A stretch of DNA of 20,817 nucleotides from a virus: the IMG/VR virus record IMGVR_UViG_3300045120_000256, positions 1 through 20,817 of that record. The stretch is one strand, 5' to 3'. Shown one piece after another: positions 13,858 through 20,170 of this stretch; position 1 is the first letter of the stretch, and the number at the start of each line of letters is the position of its first letter. The notes under the pieces are model-generated. The model worked only from the letters and a program-made list of their open reading frames with translations, had not been told where the DNA came from and ran no database searches. The position numbers and the translations under genes are program-made.

Positions 13858-16800
13858 CAGCCCACCACCTTCCGTCCAAGCTTCTTGTCCGCATCGGCGT
13901 AGCTCGGCACGATCAACGCCTCGACCCCGACCATCACACCCTTGACCAGCGGCTGCATTGCGTCCTTCAAACCCTGCTTCAGCCAGACCCCGACCGTCTC
14001 CGCTTCAGCCTCGTCACACTCCGCAATAAGCTCGTCGTGGACCATCATCACCAGTCGGGCAGATGGTACCGCATCCCTGCTGCTATACAGGCCCTGCAGA
14101 GCTAGCTTGAAGCCATGTGCTTCGACCATCTGGACCGGCGTGTTGGCTTTGATGTTCTTCGAGAAGATTGCACTGCGGCGCCGTCCCGAACCCGACGGAT
14201 CGAAAATCGTTTCCTCGACCCCCCAATCGCTCAGGTCACGGTGCCACGACCGGATGCCACGGTACGTCCGCATGAACGTCTCGCGATAGCGGTACGCCTC
14301 GTTCAGCGTCATGAAGATGCCATGCTTCCGCTGCTCCCTACGGAACGTCGCCGCCCCGGCGCCGAACAAGAACCCAAAGTTGACCGCCTTGGCCTCGTCC
14401 CTGGTGCAGCCCAACGCATCCGCAGTCCGCTGATGGACCTCGCCCCCAGGCTCGTTCAAGACCCGAATCATCTCCGTATCCTGCGCGTGCCAGGCCGCGA
14501 TGACGATCTGTAGCTGACTGTAGTCAGCCCGCACAAAGACCCGTCCAGGCACGGGTCGGATCGCCGCTCGCGCCAGCGTCTCCCGCGGCAGGTTCTGGAG
14601 ATTAGGGTCTGAGCAGCTTGTACGGCCCGTCTGCGCGCCGATCGGATTGAACGACGCATAGATCCGCCCATCGTCTGCGATGCGGCTCTGCGCCTTCCTG
14701 AGCAGCCCCAGGCACGCGCCAGCAGATCGATAGTCCAGCAGCGCGTCGATGAGCGGATCTTCCGACTCGGCATCCATCAACGCCCCCTCACCGGTCGATT
14801 CAAGCTCCAGCCCACGCCCCTGCAGGATCGGCAGCACCTGGATGGGTGACCGCCAGTTGACGCCCGTCACCCCCGCGGTCGTGTTCAAAATCTCGAGCTT
14901 GGCCGCAAGCTCCGCCTCCTGCTGGCGGATCGCCTCGACCATCACCGCACGATCGACGGGCGCTCCCGCGGATGCAAGCCACCACGTCGCCGCCTGGACA
15001 TCACGTTCCAGTGCCAGGCACGCCAGCAGGTCGGATGACCGACTGTCCTGCGCCAACTTGACCCGCAGCGCCTCGCCTGCTGCCTGCGTCACTCTGGCGT
15101 CCTCCGCGGCATAGGCCAGCTTGGCGTGCCGCAGCACTGGCATATCCCATCCACGTTTCTGCTCAGTCTTGGCAATGTGCTGCGCCAGATGGCGCTTGGC
15201 GATGCCCTGCAGGCGATAGTCCGTGTGCTCTTCTTTCGATTCGAGGACCATCGCCGCGGTCCGCACGTCGTAAATCCGATCAGGATCGATCGTCAGATCG
15301 CGCTGCGCCAGGAAGCCCAGGTCGAACAGATACGTGTGCATCTCGACCTGCGCGACCGTGTCCAGGTAGGTCTGCAGCGGCGCCAGGTCGGTGACCGCCC
15401 AGGTATCGATCACGACATGCGTCTGCCCGTCGCTCAGGTTGATCGTCCGTAGCTGGTCATGGTGCGCCGACAGGCCGGTCGTCTCCGTGTCCAGCCCGAC
15501 CGACACCAGCGACAGGTTGGCGAGCGCCTCGACCAGTCCCTGATCGGTCAGCACCGTGGTGTAGGTGATGTTTGGCGCGGCCAGATCGGCAGCTTCAAGC
15601 TTGGCGAGTTCTGCCGCAGCCTTCTTTTCCGCTGCCTTAGCGACCGCCTCAGGAGTTTTCTCTCTCGCGCGCGGGGGGACACCACCCCGAGAAGAAACTG
15701 GAACTACTTCGGCATCGGGCTCCGTAGGAGCCTGCGCGCGCGCGTACGCGAGGGGAGTTTCCTCTCCGGTTGGGGGAACCGCCGGAGAGGAAACTACCCA
15801 ATAGCCTTTAGGCGGTCGCCCGGTCTTGGATGGACGGTCGCCCACGCCGAGCCGCCCCTCCTCAAGCAGCGCGCTGATCGCCTGCTTTGTACTGGCAATG
15901 CCGAGTTTGGCACCCTCCTTGATTTCGCCCTCGATCTTGCTGCCCGACAGGTCGTCTGTCAGGTCGACCGCGCCCTGCTCGGTCAACCACTGCACGACCT
16001 TCTCCCGCGGTCGCGTCAGCTTGACCTCGGTCACCGTGCCACCAACCACGATGTACCGCTTCTCATCGACTAGCTCGACCAGCATCGTGTCTGGCGTGGC
16101 TGATCCAAACCGCCCGCTGCTTTCAATCTCGCGGTGATTCTTGAACTCCTTCCCCTTCAACTTGCGAATGCTGATCAGGATGTCGGCGTCACCCGCGTAC
16201 TGTGACGAGCCGCGGCCCGCCACGCTCACGTCGCGAATCTCGACCCCCTCATGGCGCAGGATGATGACCCCCAGGCCACGATCTGCCGCCCGCACCAGCG
16301 GCTCCATCGTCTTCCTGGCGACACCCGCCTTGTTCTCGTCGTCACCGTAGACGCGCGCCAGCTTGTCGAGCGTGTCCACCACCAGCACCTGAATGTCCTC
16401 CGCCAGGCACATCTCCACCGCGCCGTCGATGGTCTGCTCGAAGCTCTCCGAGCGCGGGATATCGGCCCGTGATTGGTAGCGCAGCCCATGCTGACCTGCG
16501 GTCCACTCATAGCCGGTGCGGTCTAGCACCTGCCGAAACACGTTCTTGCGCTCTTCGGTCAGGTACGCCACCCGTATCGGCCCATTGACCGGCAGACCGC
16601 AGAATTCACCGCCCTCTTCCAGCGCCGTGACGAGCCCGTTGACGGTCCAGGTCGTCTTGCCGACCTTGGTCTGCGCGGTCACCAGGGTGACAATCTTCGG
16701 CCCGACCCAACCAGGGATGTACCAGACCTGCTCGTCCTTTTCGTCGTCGGATTCTTCCCCAGCCCACGTCCACCTCTCGCGCGCGCTCGCGGGCGCATGC

Positions 16801-17771
16801 GCGGGCGCAGTCCCGGAGGGACCAGGCCGAGTTTCTTCTCCGGTTGGGCCCCCTATAAACGAGCGAGAAGAAACTCGACCAGTCAGGCTAATTTGGGCCG
16901 CTGGTCTGCCGTACCGCCGAGCAATGCCGCGGTACTGTCGCGCGGCGTCGGCGGGCTTGCGACGGCTGTACTTGAACCAGCCCAGGCTTTCGTCCCGCTC
17001 AGCCAGGATGCTGGCGATACCCTCGACATCCTGGTAGCCCGCGTCGCACAGCATCTTGGCTATCTCGACCAGGCCGTTGCTGCGGTCATCCGCATCGACC
17101 AGCCCGTTCCACTTCGCTAGCTGGTCGACGGTCAAATCGATCGGCGGCTCATCCGTCTCCGCGGGTACGACCTCGTCTTCGTCCACGATCTCCGCCGTTG
17201 TCGGCGCCACAACCTCGACCACCCACTCCGGGCGCAGCGCCGTGTCGCGCCACTCGATCCAGCGATAGGCGTTGCCAGAGGCATGCACCGAAGGCGGCGC
17301 CACGGCATAGCCGTCACTCAGGATGTCAAAGCGACCGCGCCGCGCGATCCGCCGTCGCGGTAGCCCGCCACGGTCGTACAGCCAGTGCTCGTGCCCCTCA
17401 CCGCCGCCACTGGCGAAGTGCATGGTCGGCGGCAGACCGCGCGCCTTGAACTCCGCCCAATACTCGATCGAGTCCGGTGCCACATCGACCAGCCCCGCGG
17501 CGCCGAGCGCCAGCCCGATGTTCGCATCAGGCCAAAGCGTCCACCAGGTAATGACCAGCTTCGGATCAGTGGTTGCATCCCGGTGCGCGTGCGGCACCAA
17601 GTTGCCGATGACATGCTTCGCTGGCTTGCACTTCTTGCTGGTCTTGTACTCGTCTGGACACGCGCACACGCCGTCTCGAATCGGGTACAGCGGCAGCACC
17701 GGCCAGCCCATGCTGACATACACCAGTGCCGCGTCCAGCAGCGCCCCTGCTGGTGCTTGTGTACTATCCAC
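13857..17771 (-). CDS. Fused replicase: PrimPol, helicase ATPase, 3'-5' exonuclease and family A DNA polymerase
   Basis: This is a 1304-residue chain from GTG 17771 with good site AAAGGA 6 nt upstream. (1) Residues about 8-175: bifunctional primase-polymerase, with CACP and KKC before KHV, WWTLWPDANIGLALG, motif I D96-V-A98, GGGEGHEHW (122-130), D149 and VAPPSVHASG. (2) About 215-290: primase C-terminal-like helical region. (3) About 350-580: RecA/RepA-like ATPase with TKVGKTT (K372), VVDTLDK (D466) and LRHEG (505-509). (4) About 580-662: winged-helix-like region. (5) About 735-905: DEDD exonuclease with D761, E763, D817, Y887 and D891. (6) About 905-1304: polymerase with TGRTSCSDPNLQNLP, motif A D1083-YSQLQ, motif B R1124/K1128/F1132, and motif C H1245-D1246-E1247. 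It could prime, unwind, copy and proofread. The linkers carry palindromic elements. Confidence 0.95.
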   Translation of the reverse strand: MDSTQAPAGALLDAALVYVSMGWPVLPLYPIRDGVCACPDEYKTSKKCKPAKHVIGNLVPHAHRDATTDPKLVITWWTLWPDANIGLALGAAGLVDVAPDSIEYWAEFKARGLPPTMHFASGGGEGHEHWLYDRGGLPRRRIARRGRFDILSDGYAVAPPSVHASGNAYRWIEWRDTALRPEWVVEVVAPTTAEIVDEDEVVPAETDEPPIDLTVDQLAKWNGLVDADDRSNGLVEIAKMLCDAGYQDVEGIASILAERDESLGWFKYSRRKPADAARQYRGIARRYGRPAAQISLTGRVSSRSFIGGPTGEETRPGPSGTAPAHAPASARERWTWAGEESDDEKDEQVWYIPGWVGPKIVTLVTAQTKVGKTTWTVNGLVTALEEGGEFCGLPVNGPIRVAYLTEERKNVFRQVLDRTGYEWTAGQHGLRYQSRADIPRSESFEQTIDGAVEMCLAEDIQVLVVDTLDKLARVYGDDENKAGVARKTMEPLVRAADRGLGVIILRHEGVEIRDVSVAGRGSSQYAGDADILISIRKLKGKEFKNHREIESSGRFGSATPDTMLVELVDEKRYIVVGGTVTEVKLTRPREKVVQWLTEQGAVDLTDDLSGSKIEGEIKEGAKLGIASTKQAISALLEEGRLGVGDRPSKTGRPPKGYWVVSSPAVPPTGEETPLAYARAQAPTEPDAEVVPVSSRGGVPPRAREKTPEAVAKAAEKKAAAELAKLEAADLAAPNITYTTVLTDQGLVEALANLSLVSVGLDTETTGLSAHHDQLRTINLSDGQTHVVIDTWAVTDLAPLQTYLDTVAQVEMHTYLFDLGFLAQRDLTIDPDRIYDVRTAAMVLESKEEHTDYRLQGIAKRHLAQHIAKTEQKRGWDMPVLRHAKLAYAAEDARVTQAAGEALRVKLAQDSRSSDLLACLALERDVQAATWWLASAGAPVDRAVMVEAIRQQEAELAAKLEILNTTAGVTGVNWRSPIQVLPILQGRGLELESTGEGALMDAESEDPLIDALLDYRSAGACLGLLRKAQSRIADDGRIYASFNPIGAQTGRTSCSDPNLQNLPRETLARAAIRPVPGRVFVRADYSQLQIVIAAWHAQDTEMIRVLNEPGGEVHQRTADALGCTRDEAKAVNFGFLFGAGAATFRREQRKHGIFMTLNEAYRYRETFMRTYRGIRSWHRDLSDWGVEETIFDPSGSGRRRSAIFSKNIKANTPVQMVEAHGFKLALQGLYSSRDAVPSARLVMMVHDELIAECDEAEAETVGVWLKQGLKDAMQPLVKGVMVGVEALIVPSYADADKKLGRKVVG
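15654..15699 (-). repeat. Imperfect palindromic linker element 3 in the replicase gene
   Basis: Plus strand AGTTTTCTCTCTCG (15654-15667) and CGAGAAGAAACT (15688-15699) are imperfect inverted repeats around a GC-rich core. It encodes part of the linker starting VSSRGGVPPRAREK (from about residue 692), just before the exonuclease module. Confidence 0.5.
15756..15795 (-). repeat. Perfect palindromic linker element 1 in the replicase gene
   Basis: AGTTTCCTCTCCGG (15756-15769) and CCGGAGAGGAAACT (15782-15795) are perfect 14-nt inverted repeats with a 12-nt loop. It encodes SSPAVPPTGEETP (residues about 661-673), right after the winged-helix module. Its left arm and following TTGGG nearly match element 2. 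Confidence 0.8.
16828..16877 (-). repeat. Perfect palindromic linker element 2 in the replicase gene
   Basis: CGAGTTTCTTCTC (16828-16840) and GAGAAGAAACTCG (16865-16877) are perfect 13-nt inverted repeats with a 24-nt loop. It encodes SSRSFIGGPTGEETR (residues about 301-315), between the primase and ATPase modules. Confidence 0.8.
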
Positions 17772-17777
17772 AAAGTT

Positions 17778-17783
17778 TCCTTT
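17778..17783 (-). promoter_or_regulatory. Ribosome binding site of the replicase, directly after a terminator-like hairpin
   Basis: AAAGGA lies 6 nt before GTG 17771, which supports the GTG start. It begins 3 nt after the U-run of the hairpin at 17786-17828, so folding or termination at that hairpin should affect access to this site. Confidence 0.7.
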
Positions 17784-17785
17784 CC

Positions 17786-17828
17786 AAAAACGCCAGCCCC
17801 CACCCGCAAAAGTGAGGCTGGCGTTTTT
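17786..17828 (-). terminator. Bidirectional terminator-like hairpin or attenuator before the replicase
   Basis: AAAAACGCCAGCC (17786-17798) and GGCTGGCGTTTTT (17816-17828) are perfect 13-nt inverted repeats with a 17-nt loop. Both strands end in a T-run. On the minus strand it follows the VRR-NUC gene and ends 14 nt before the replicase GTG. No convincing promoter fits between them, so replicase expression from upstream needs read-through. Confidence 0.8.
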
Positions 17829-17845
17829 ATTGAGTCAAGATCGGG

Positions 17846-18232
17846 CTACGTTACACCCCTGAAAGTCGTAACAATGGTCTCTTCGTCACCCGGTTTCCAG
17901 ACGCCGACATCGGCACCGGCGGCAGCCAATCGAGCATGCCAACCCTTCTGCTCCTGGGTCAGATAGCTGCCCTTCTTTTTCAGTTCGCGATAGAGAATCC
18001 GCTCACGAACGAACACCCAATCCGGGAAGCCGTTCGAGTCGTAGTGGCTGTCGCCCAGGCCAAGCATGTGGACACCGGTCACGGCGCCTTTGCTGAAGCT
18101 GATGTGGAAGCCACACCAGCCCCAAAACCGTGCCACCTTCGTGACCCACGCCTGGAAGCGCCGCTCGTCTGGAGAAACCAGCGCGATGACCGGTGGCGGA
18201 CGCCTGCGGCGCGGTTTAGCGGGCGCGACCAT
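17846..18232 (-). CDS. VRR-NUC domain nuclease
   Basis: This 128-residue protein has a basic amino end (residues 6-14). The nuclease core follows, with GFPDWVFV (D71), RELKKKG (E83 and K85), the TQEQ motif (Q95), then a helix, AGADVGVWKPGD and a final strand. This is the small stand-alone VRR-NUC arrangement of the PD-(D/E)XK superfamily, which cuts branched DNA such as Holliday junctions or flaps. It lies just upstream of the replicase and probably resolves replication or recombination intermediates before packaging. ATG 18232 overlaps the end of a 53-residue frame by 17 nt and has only a weak ribosome site. A strong hairpin follows its stop. Confidence 0.88.
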   Translation of the reverse strand: MVAPAKPRRRRPPPVIALVSPDERRFQAWVTKVARFWGWCGFHISFSKGAVTGVHMLGLGDSHYDSNGFPDWVFVRERILYRELKKKGSYLTQEQKGWHARLAAAGADVGVWKPGDEETIVTTFRGVT

Positions 18233-18377
18233 TTTCTAGCGCATCGGCAACCGCATTCCGAATGTCGTGCGGATGAGCCTCGCGAACTGCCATCTCGTTG
18301 ATCTTCTCCAGCGCCGCCCGCAGCCACGGGTTGGCACCACGCGGTCTGAAGACGTGGGTTGGAGGCTTGTCAGTCAT
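18216..18377 (-). CDS. Small hypothetical protein (53 residues)
   Basis: A short frame runs from ATG 18377 to TAA 18216 and fills the otherwise empty stretch between the zinc-knuckle gene (stop at 18387) and the VRR-NUC gene. The product begins MTDKPPTHVFRPRG and continues with a helical stretch (NPWLRAALEKINEMAVRE) and a short amphipathic end. There is no family I recognise and no signal peptide. The ribosome site is weak. It is accepted because it closes the gap with operon-like spacing (9 nt after the previous stop, 17-nt overlap with the next gene). Confidence 0.55.
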   Translation of the reverse strand: MTDKPPTHVFRPRGANPWLRAALEKINEMAVREAHPHDIRNAVADALENGRAR

Positions 18378-18386
18378 AACCATCAC

Positions 18387-18602
18387 TTAGGCATCGCTAA
18401 CTTTCGGCTTGCGACCCTGCCACTGCCGATGACCGCACGGCTCGGCGTAGACGCAGGGTCGCACCTCGCGGTAAGCCTCAATTGGGGCTTTGCACACCAG
18501 GCACTCACGCGATTCGCCTCGCATCACTTTGGCGAGTTGTTCGAGATACGCGACGACAGCCTTCTCGTCTTCGGGGTCCAGCTTGGTTGTGCTAACCATC
18601 AT
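18387..18602 (-). CDS. Small zinc-knuckle protein
   Basis: I place the start at the ATG at 18602 (71 residues) because it overlaps the upstream stop by only 11 nt. An ATG at 18599 is equally possible, and one at 18635 would overlap far more. The amino half is helical (DPEDEKAVVAYLEQLAKVM). The carboxyl half has C34-x2-C37, C50, C56 and H58, likely one zinc site, followed by a basic end. Its function is unknown. The gene belongs to the early-type operon ahead of the nuclease and replicase. Confidence 0.65.
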   Translation of the reverse strand: MMVSTTKLDPEDEKAVVAYLEQLAKVMRGESRECLVCKAPIEAYREVRPCVYAEPCGHRQWQGRKPKVSDA

Positions 18603-18858
18603 CTTTATGGCTATCAAGCGTCCGCAGAAACGCATCGGCCAGGTCGGGGTCGGCGTGGCGCACCATCGCTGCCGCAGTCTCTATCGCTGCGCCCAGCCGT
18701 CTGATTTCGCGCAAGAACTTATCCGCTGCTATGTGCATTTCGCGCGCAGAACGCTCCGCCGCCGCGAGCTTCTCTCGCAGTTCTTCGCGCTCGCGGCAGA
18801 CTTCTACCAGTTCTTCCTCGAACGTGTTGGCGTGACCGTGCATGTTCAGCGGTTCCAC
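18592..18858 (-). CDS. Coiled-coil hypothetical protein
   Basis: The frame is open from 18903, but the best start is GTG 18858 (88 residues). It has AGAGG 9 nt upstream and begins 22 nt after the previous stop. ATG 18843 is an alternative. The product is highly charged with a heptad-like stretch (EEELVEVCREREELREKL) followed by a second helix and an acidic tail. It has no signal peptide or catalytic motif. It resembles its upstream neighbour in style and may pair with it. Confidence 0.65.
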   Translation of the reverse strand: MEPLNMHGHANTFEEELVEVCREREELREKLAAAERSAREMHIAADKFLREIRRLGAAIETAAAMVRHADPDLADAFLRTLDSHKDDG

Positions 18859-18880
18859 CTTGGTCACCTCTAACAAACAA

Positions 18881-19324
18881 TTAGATCTGCCTAAGCGCCG
18901 CATACAACGCTTCTCGGGTGGCGGGTGTCCATCCGTCCTCTTCGATCCAGCGTGCCGCCGCTTCGACCACCCGTAGCCGCTCGTTCTCAGTTAGCGCCCG
19001 ATCCTGGTCCTGGCGGATTGCTTTCAGCGTGTCCATCACAGCGTCGTACCGTGCCGCTTCAGCGTCGCGCTCACCCTTGAGTTGCTCGACTTCGGCGCGC
19101 AGTTCGCGTATCCGGGCGAGCAGGGTTGAGCGTTCATTGTCGAACCCAGCGCGCAGTTCGTCGCGCTCGGACTCAACAGCGTGCAGAAGCTTCTCTGTTC
19201 CGGCGATAGCAGCCACGGCGGTCTCGCGGTGCGCCTTCATCTTGCGCTCGATCTTCTCGACTTCGGCGCGCAGTTCGTCGCGCTCGGCCAGGAGTCCTAC
19301 TGGATCGTTGAATGGGTTGGTCAT
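18881..19324 (-). CDS. Coiled-coil protein with repeated RDELRAE units
   Basis: The start at ATG 19324 (147 residues) overlaps the stop of the Rpf-like gene by 4 nt (ATGA) and follows a GGTGG sequence; an earlier ATG at 19348 is less likely. Most of the protein is heptad-like: ERDELRAEV, ERDELRAGF and RELRAEVEQLKGERD recur. These units are also repeated in the DNA, with a 22-nt plus-strand word (ending GGCGCGCAGTTCG) near 19087 and 19259. The carboxyl end has a small separate unit (WIEEDGWTPATREALYAAL). It is probably an elongated oligomer of unknown role. Confidence 0.75.
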   Translation of the reverse strand: MTNPFNDPVGLLAERDELRAEVEKIERKMKAHRETAVAAIAGTEKLLHAVESERDELRAGFDNERSTLLARIRELRAEVEQLKGERDAEAARYDAVMDTLKAIRQDQDRALTENERLRVVEAAARWIEEDGWTPATREALYAALRQI

Positions 19325-19704
19325 ATCCGCCACCGACAGACCGGCCACGGTGCCATACCGCGCACCGCGCGGAGTCGTTCCGCAACCGCAATCTGCTGCG
19401 TACGACTAGCCAGGTGCGCCGAGCTCGCGTACGCGCCGCCACCGTTTCCCAACCATGTCTGCTGGTCGAACTGCAGTCCGCCGCGGTAACGACCTCCAGC
19501 CGACACGGCAGACCAATTCCCACCGGACTCACACCGAGCCAGCCTGTCCCACATGCCCACAGGAGCCACGTACGGCACGACCGGCGCTTCGACCTCTACC
19601 AGGACCTCCGCATCAGCAACCTGCTCAGAATCGCTTCCTGGAGCGGTCTCGCTGGATACCAGGACCTGCGCCAGCAACAGCGCACCAGCCAGCACGACCG
19701 CCAC
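19321..19704 (-). CDS. Rpf-like transglycosylase, exported or membrane-anchored
   Basis: This 127-residue protein starts at GTG 19704, which overlaps the upstream stop (TAGTG). Residues 2-17 are hydrophobic (AVVLAGALLLAQVLV), a signal peptide or anchor. An acidic low-complexity linker follows (to about 50), then a full resuscitation-promoting-factor domain: WDRLARCESGGNW with catalytic-position E59, GGLQFDQQTW, ASRTQQIAVAERL and WPVCRW. The two Cys (58 and the near-terminal one) should form the usual disulfide. Such enzymes cut the glycan strands of actinobacterial peptidoglycan. It sits in the early-type operon, not beside lysis genes. A role in superinfection, wall remodelling or lysis is open. 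Confidence 0.92.
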   Translation of the reverse strand: MAVVLAGALLLAQVLVSSETAPGSDSEQVADAEVLVEVEAPVVPYVAPVGMWDRLARCESGGNWSAVSAGGRYRGGLQFDQQTWLGNGGGAYASSAHLASRTQQIAVAERLRAVRGMAPWPVCRWRI

Positions 19705-19895
19705 TAGCTCAGCCCCGTAAACAGCCCGGCCATGAAGGCGGGCAGCGTGTCACGGTGCGCGGCATGCGGATCGGGACGGACACCCCACCACGTCAGGTAC
19801 GCCTCCTGCGCCGCGACCGGCAACACGTTGAACATCATCCGCATCTCCGGCGGCATGCGCTGAAGCGTGTCCAACAATTCCTGGTCGGTGATCAT
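19704..19895 (-). CDS. Small hypothetical protein (63 residues)
   Basis: The ATG at 19895 is chosen over the earlier in-frame 19952. It has a strong GGAGG site 8 nt upstream and overlaps the previous stop by one base (TGATG). The product is MITDQELLDTLQRMPPEMR followed by a hydrophobic-aromatic middle (YLTWWGVRP) and a tail AFMAGLFTGLS. No family is recognised. It has no clear membrane helix, and the end is only mildly hydrophobic. It is coupled to the Rpf-like gene by TAGTG. Confidence 0.75.
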   Translation of the reverse strand: MITDQELLDTLQRMPPEMRMMFNVLPVAAQEAYLTWWGVRPDPHAAHRDTLPAFMAGLFTGLS

Positions 19896-20170
19896 CAATC
19901 TTTCCTCCGATATTGCTGCCACAGACGCACGTCGCCGCAACCGCATTCGCACAGCGTGCTCTTGGTAATTGGCAGCGTCTTGACGTACGTGAAGCCCGCG
20001 GCTTCGACCAACGTACGGACCTGCTTCGCCACACCGGCAGGCGGACGGACCAGGAACTTCCCACCGCGTTTGATGAGCCGTGACTGCTCGGGCAACATCA
20101 ACTTGAGCGAGTCCACATACTCATCGTTCGTCCGCCAACCCGGGCCGCTCACCCACAGTACGTCCTTCAC
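19895..20170 (-). CDS. Hypothetical protein with C-terminal CxCxC motif
   Basis: This 91-residue protein starts at GTG 20170, 8 nt after a GGAGG site, and overlaps the methyltransferase stop by 4 nt (GTGA). The first part is mixed helix and strand (LIKRGGKFLVRPPAG, then VRTLVEAAGFTYVKTL). C74, C76 and C78 cluster in CECGCG, perhaps half of a metal site completed by another chain. I do not recognise the family. Its tight coupling to the methyltransferase suggests a shared task, such as DNA modification. Confidence 0.75.
   Translation of the reverse strand: MKDVLWVSGPGWRTNDEYVDSLKLMLPEQSRLIKRGGKFLVRPPAGVAKQVRTLVEAAGFTYVKTLPITKSTLCECGCGDVRLWQQYRRKD

Noticed and set aside
15650-15800. Internal ribosome sites giving separate exonuclease-polymerase protein
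   Set aside because: The GGAGAGGAAACT words resemble ribosome sites, but no ATG/GTG/TTG in frame lies at a proper distance after them.
17833-17838. TTGACT on the minus strand as a -35 box for the replicase
   Set aside because: At 16-19 nt spacing the candidate -10 sequences fall in the hairpin and match poorly (for example TCACTT).
19080-19290. Regularly repeated words as a possible CRISPR array
   Set aside because: The repeats are coding, in frame with heptad units, of unequal spacing and without distinct spacers.
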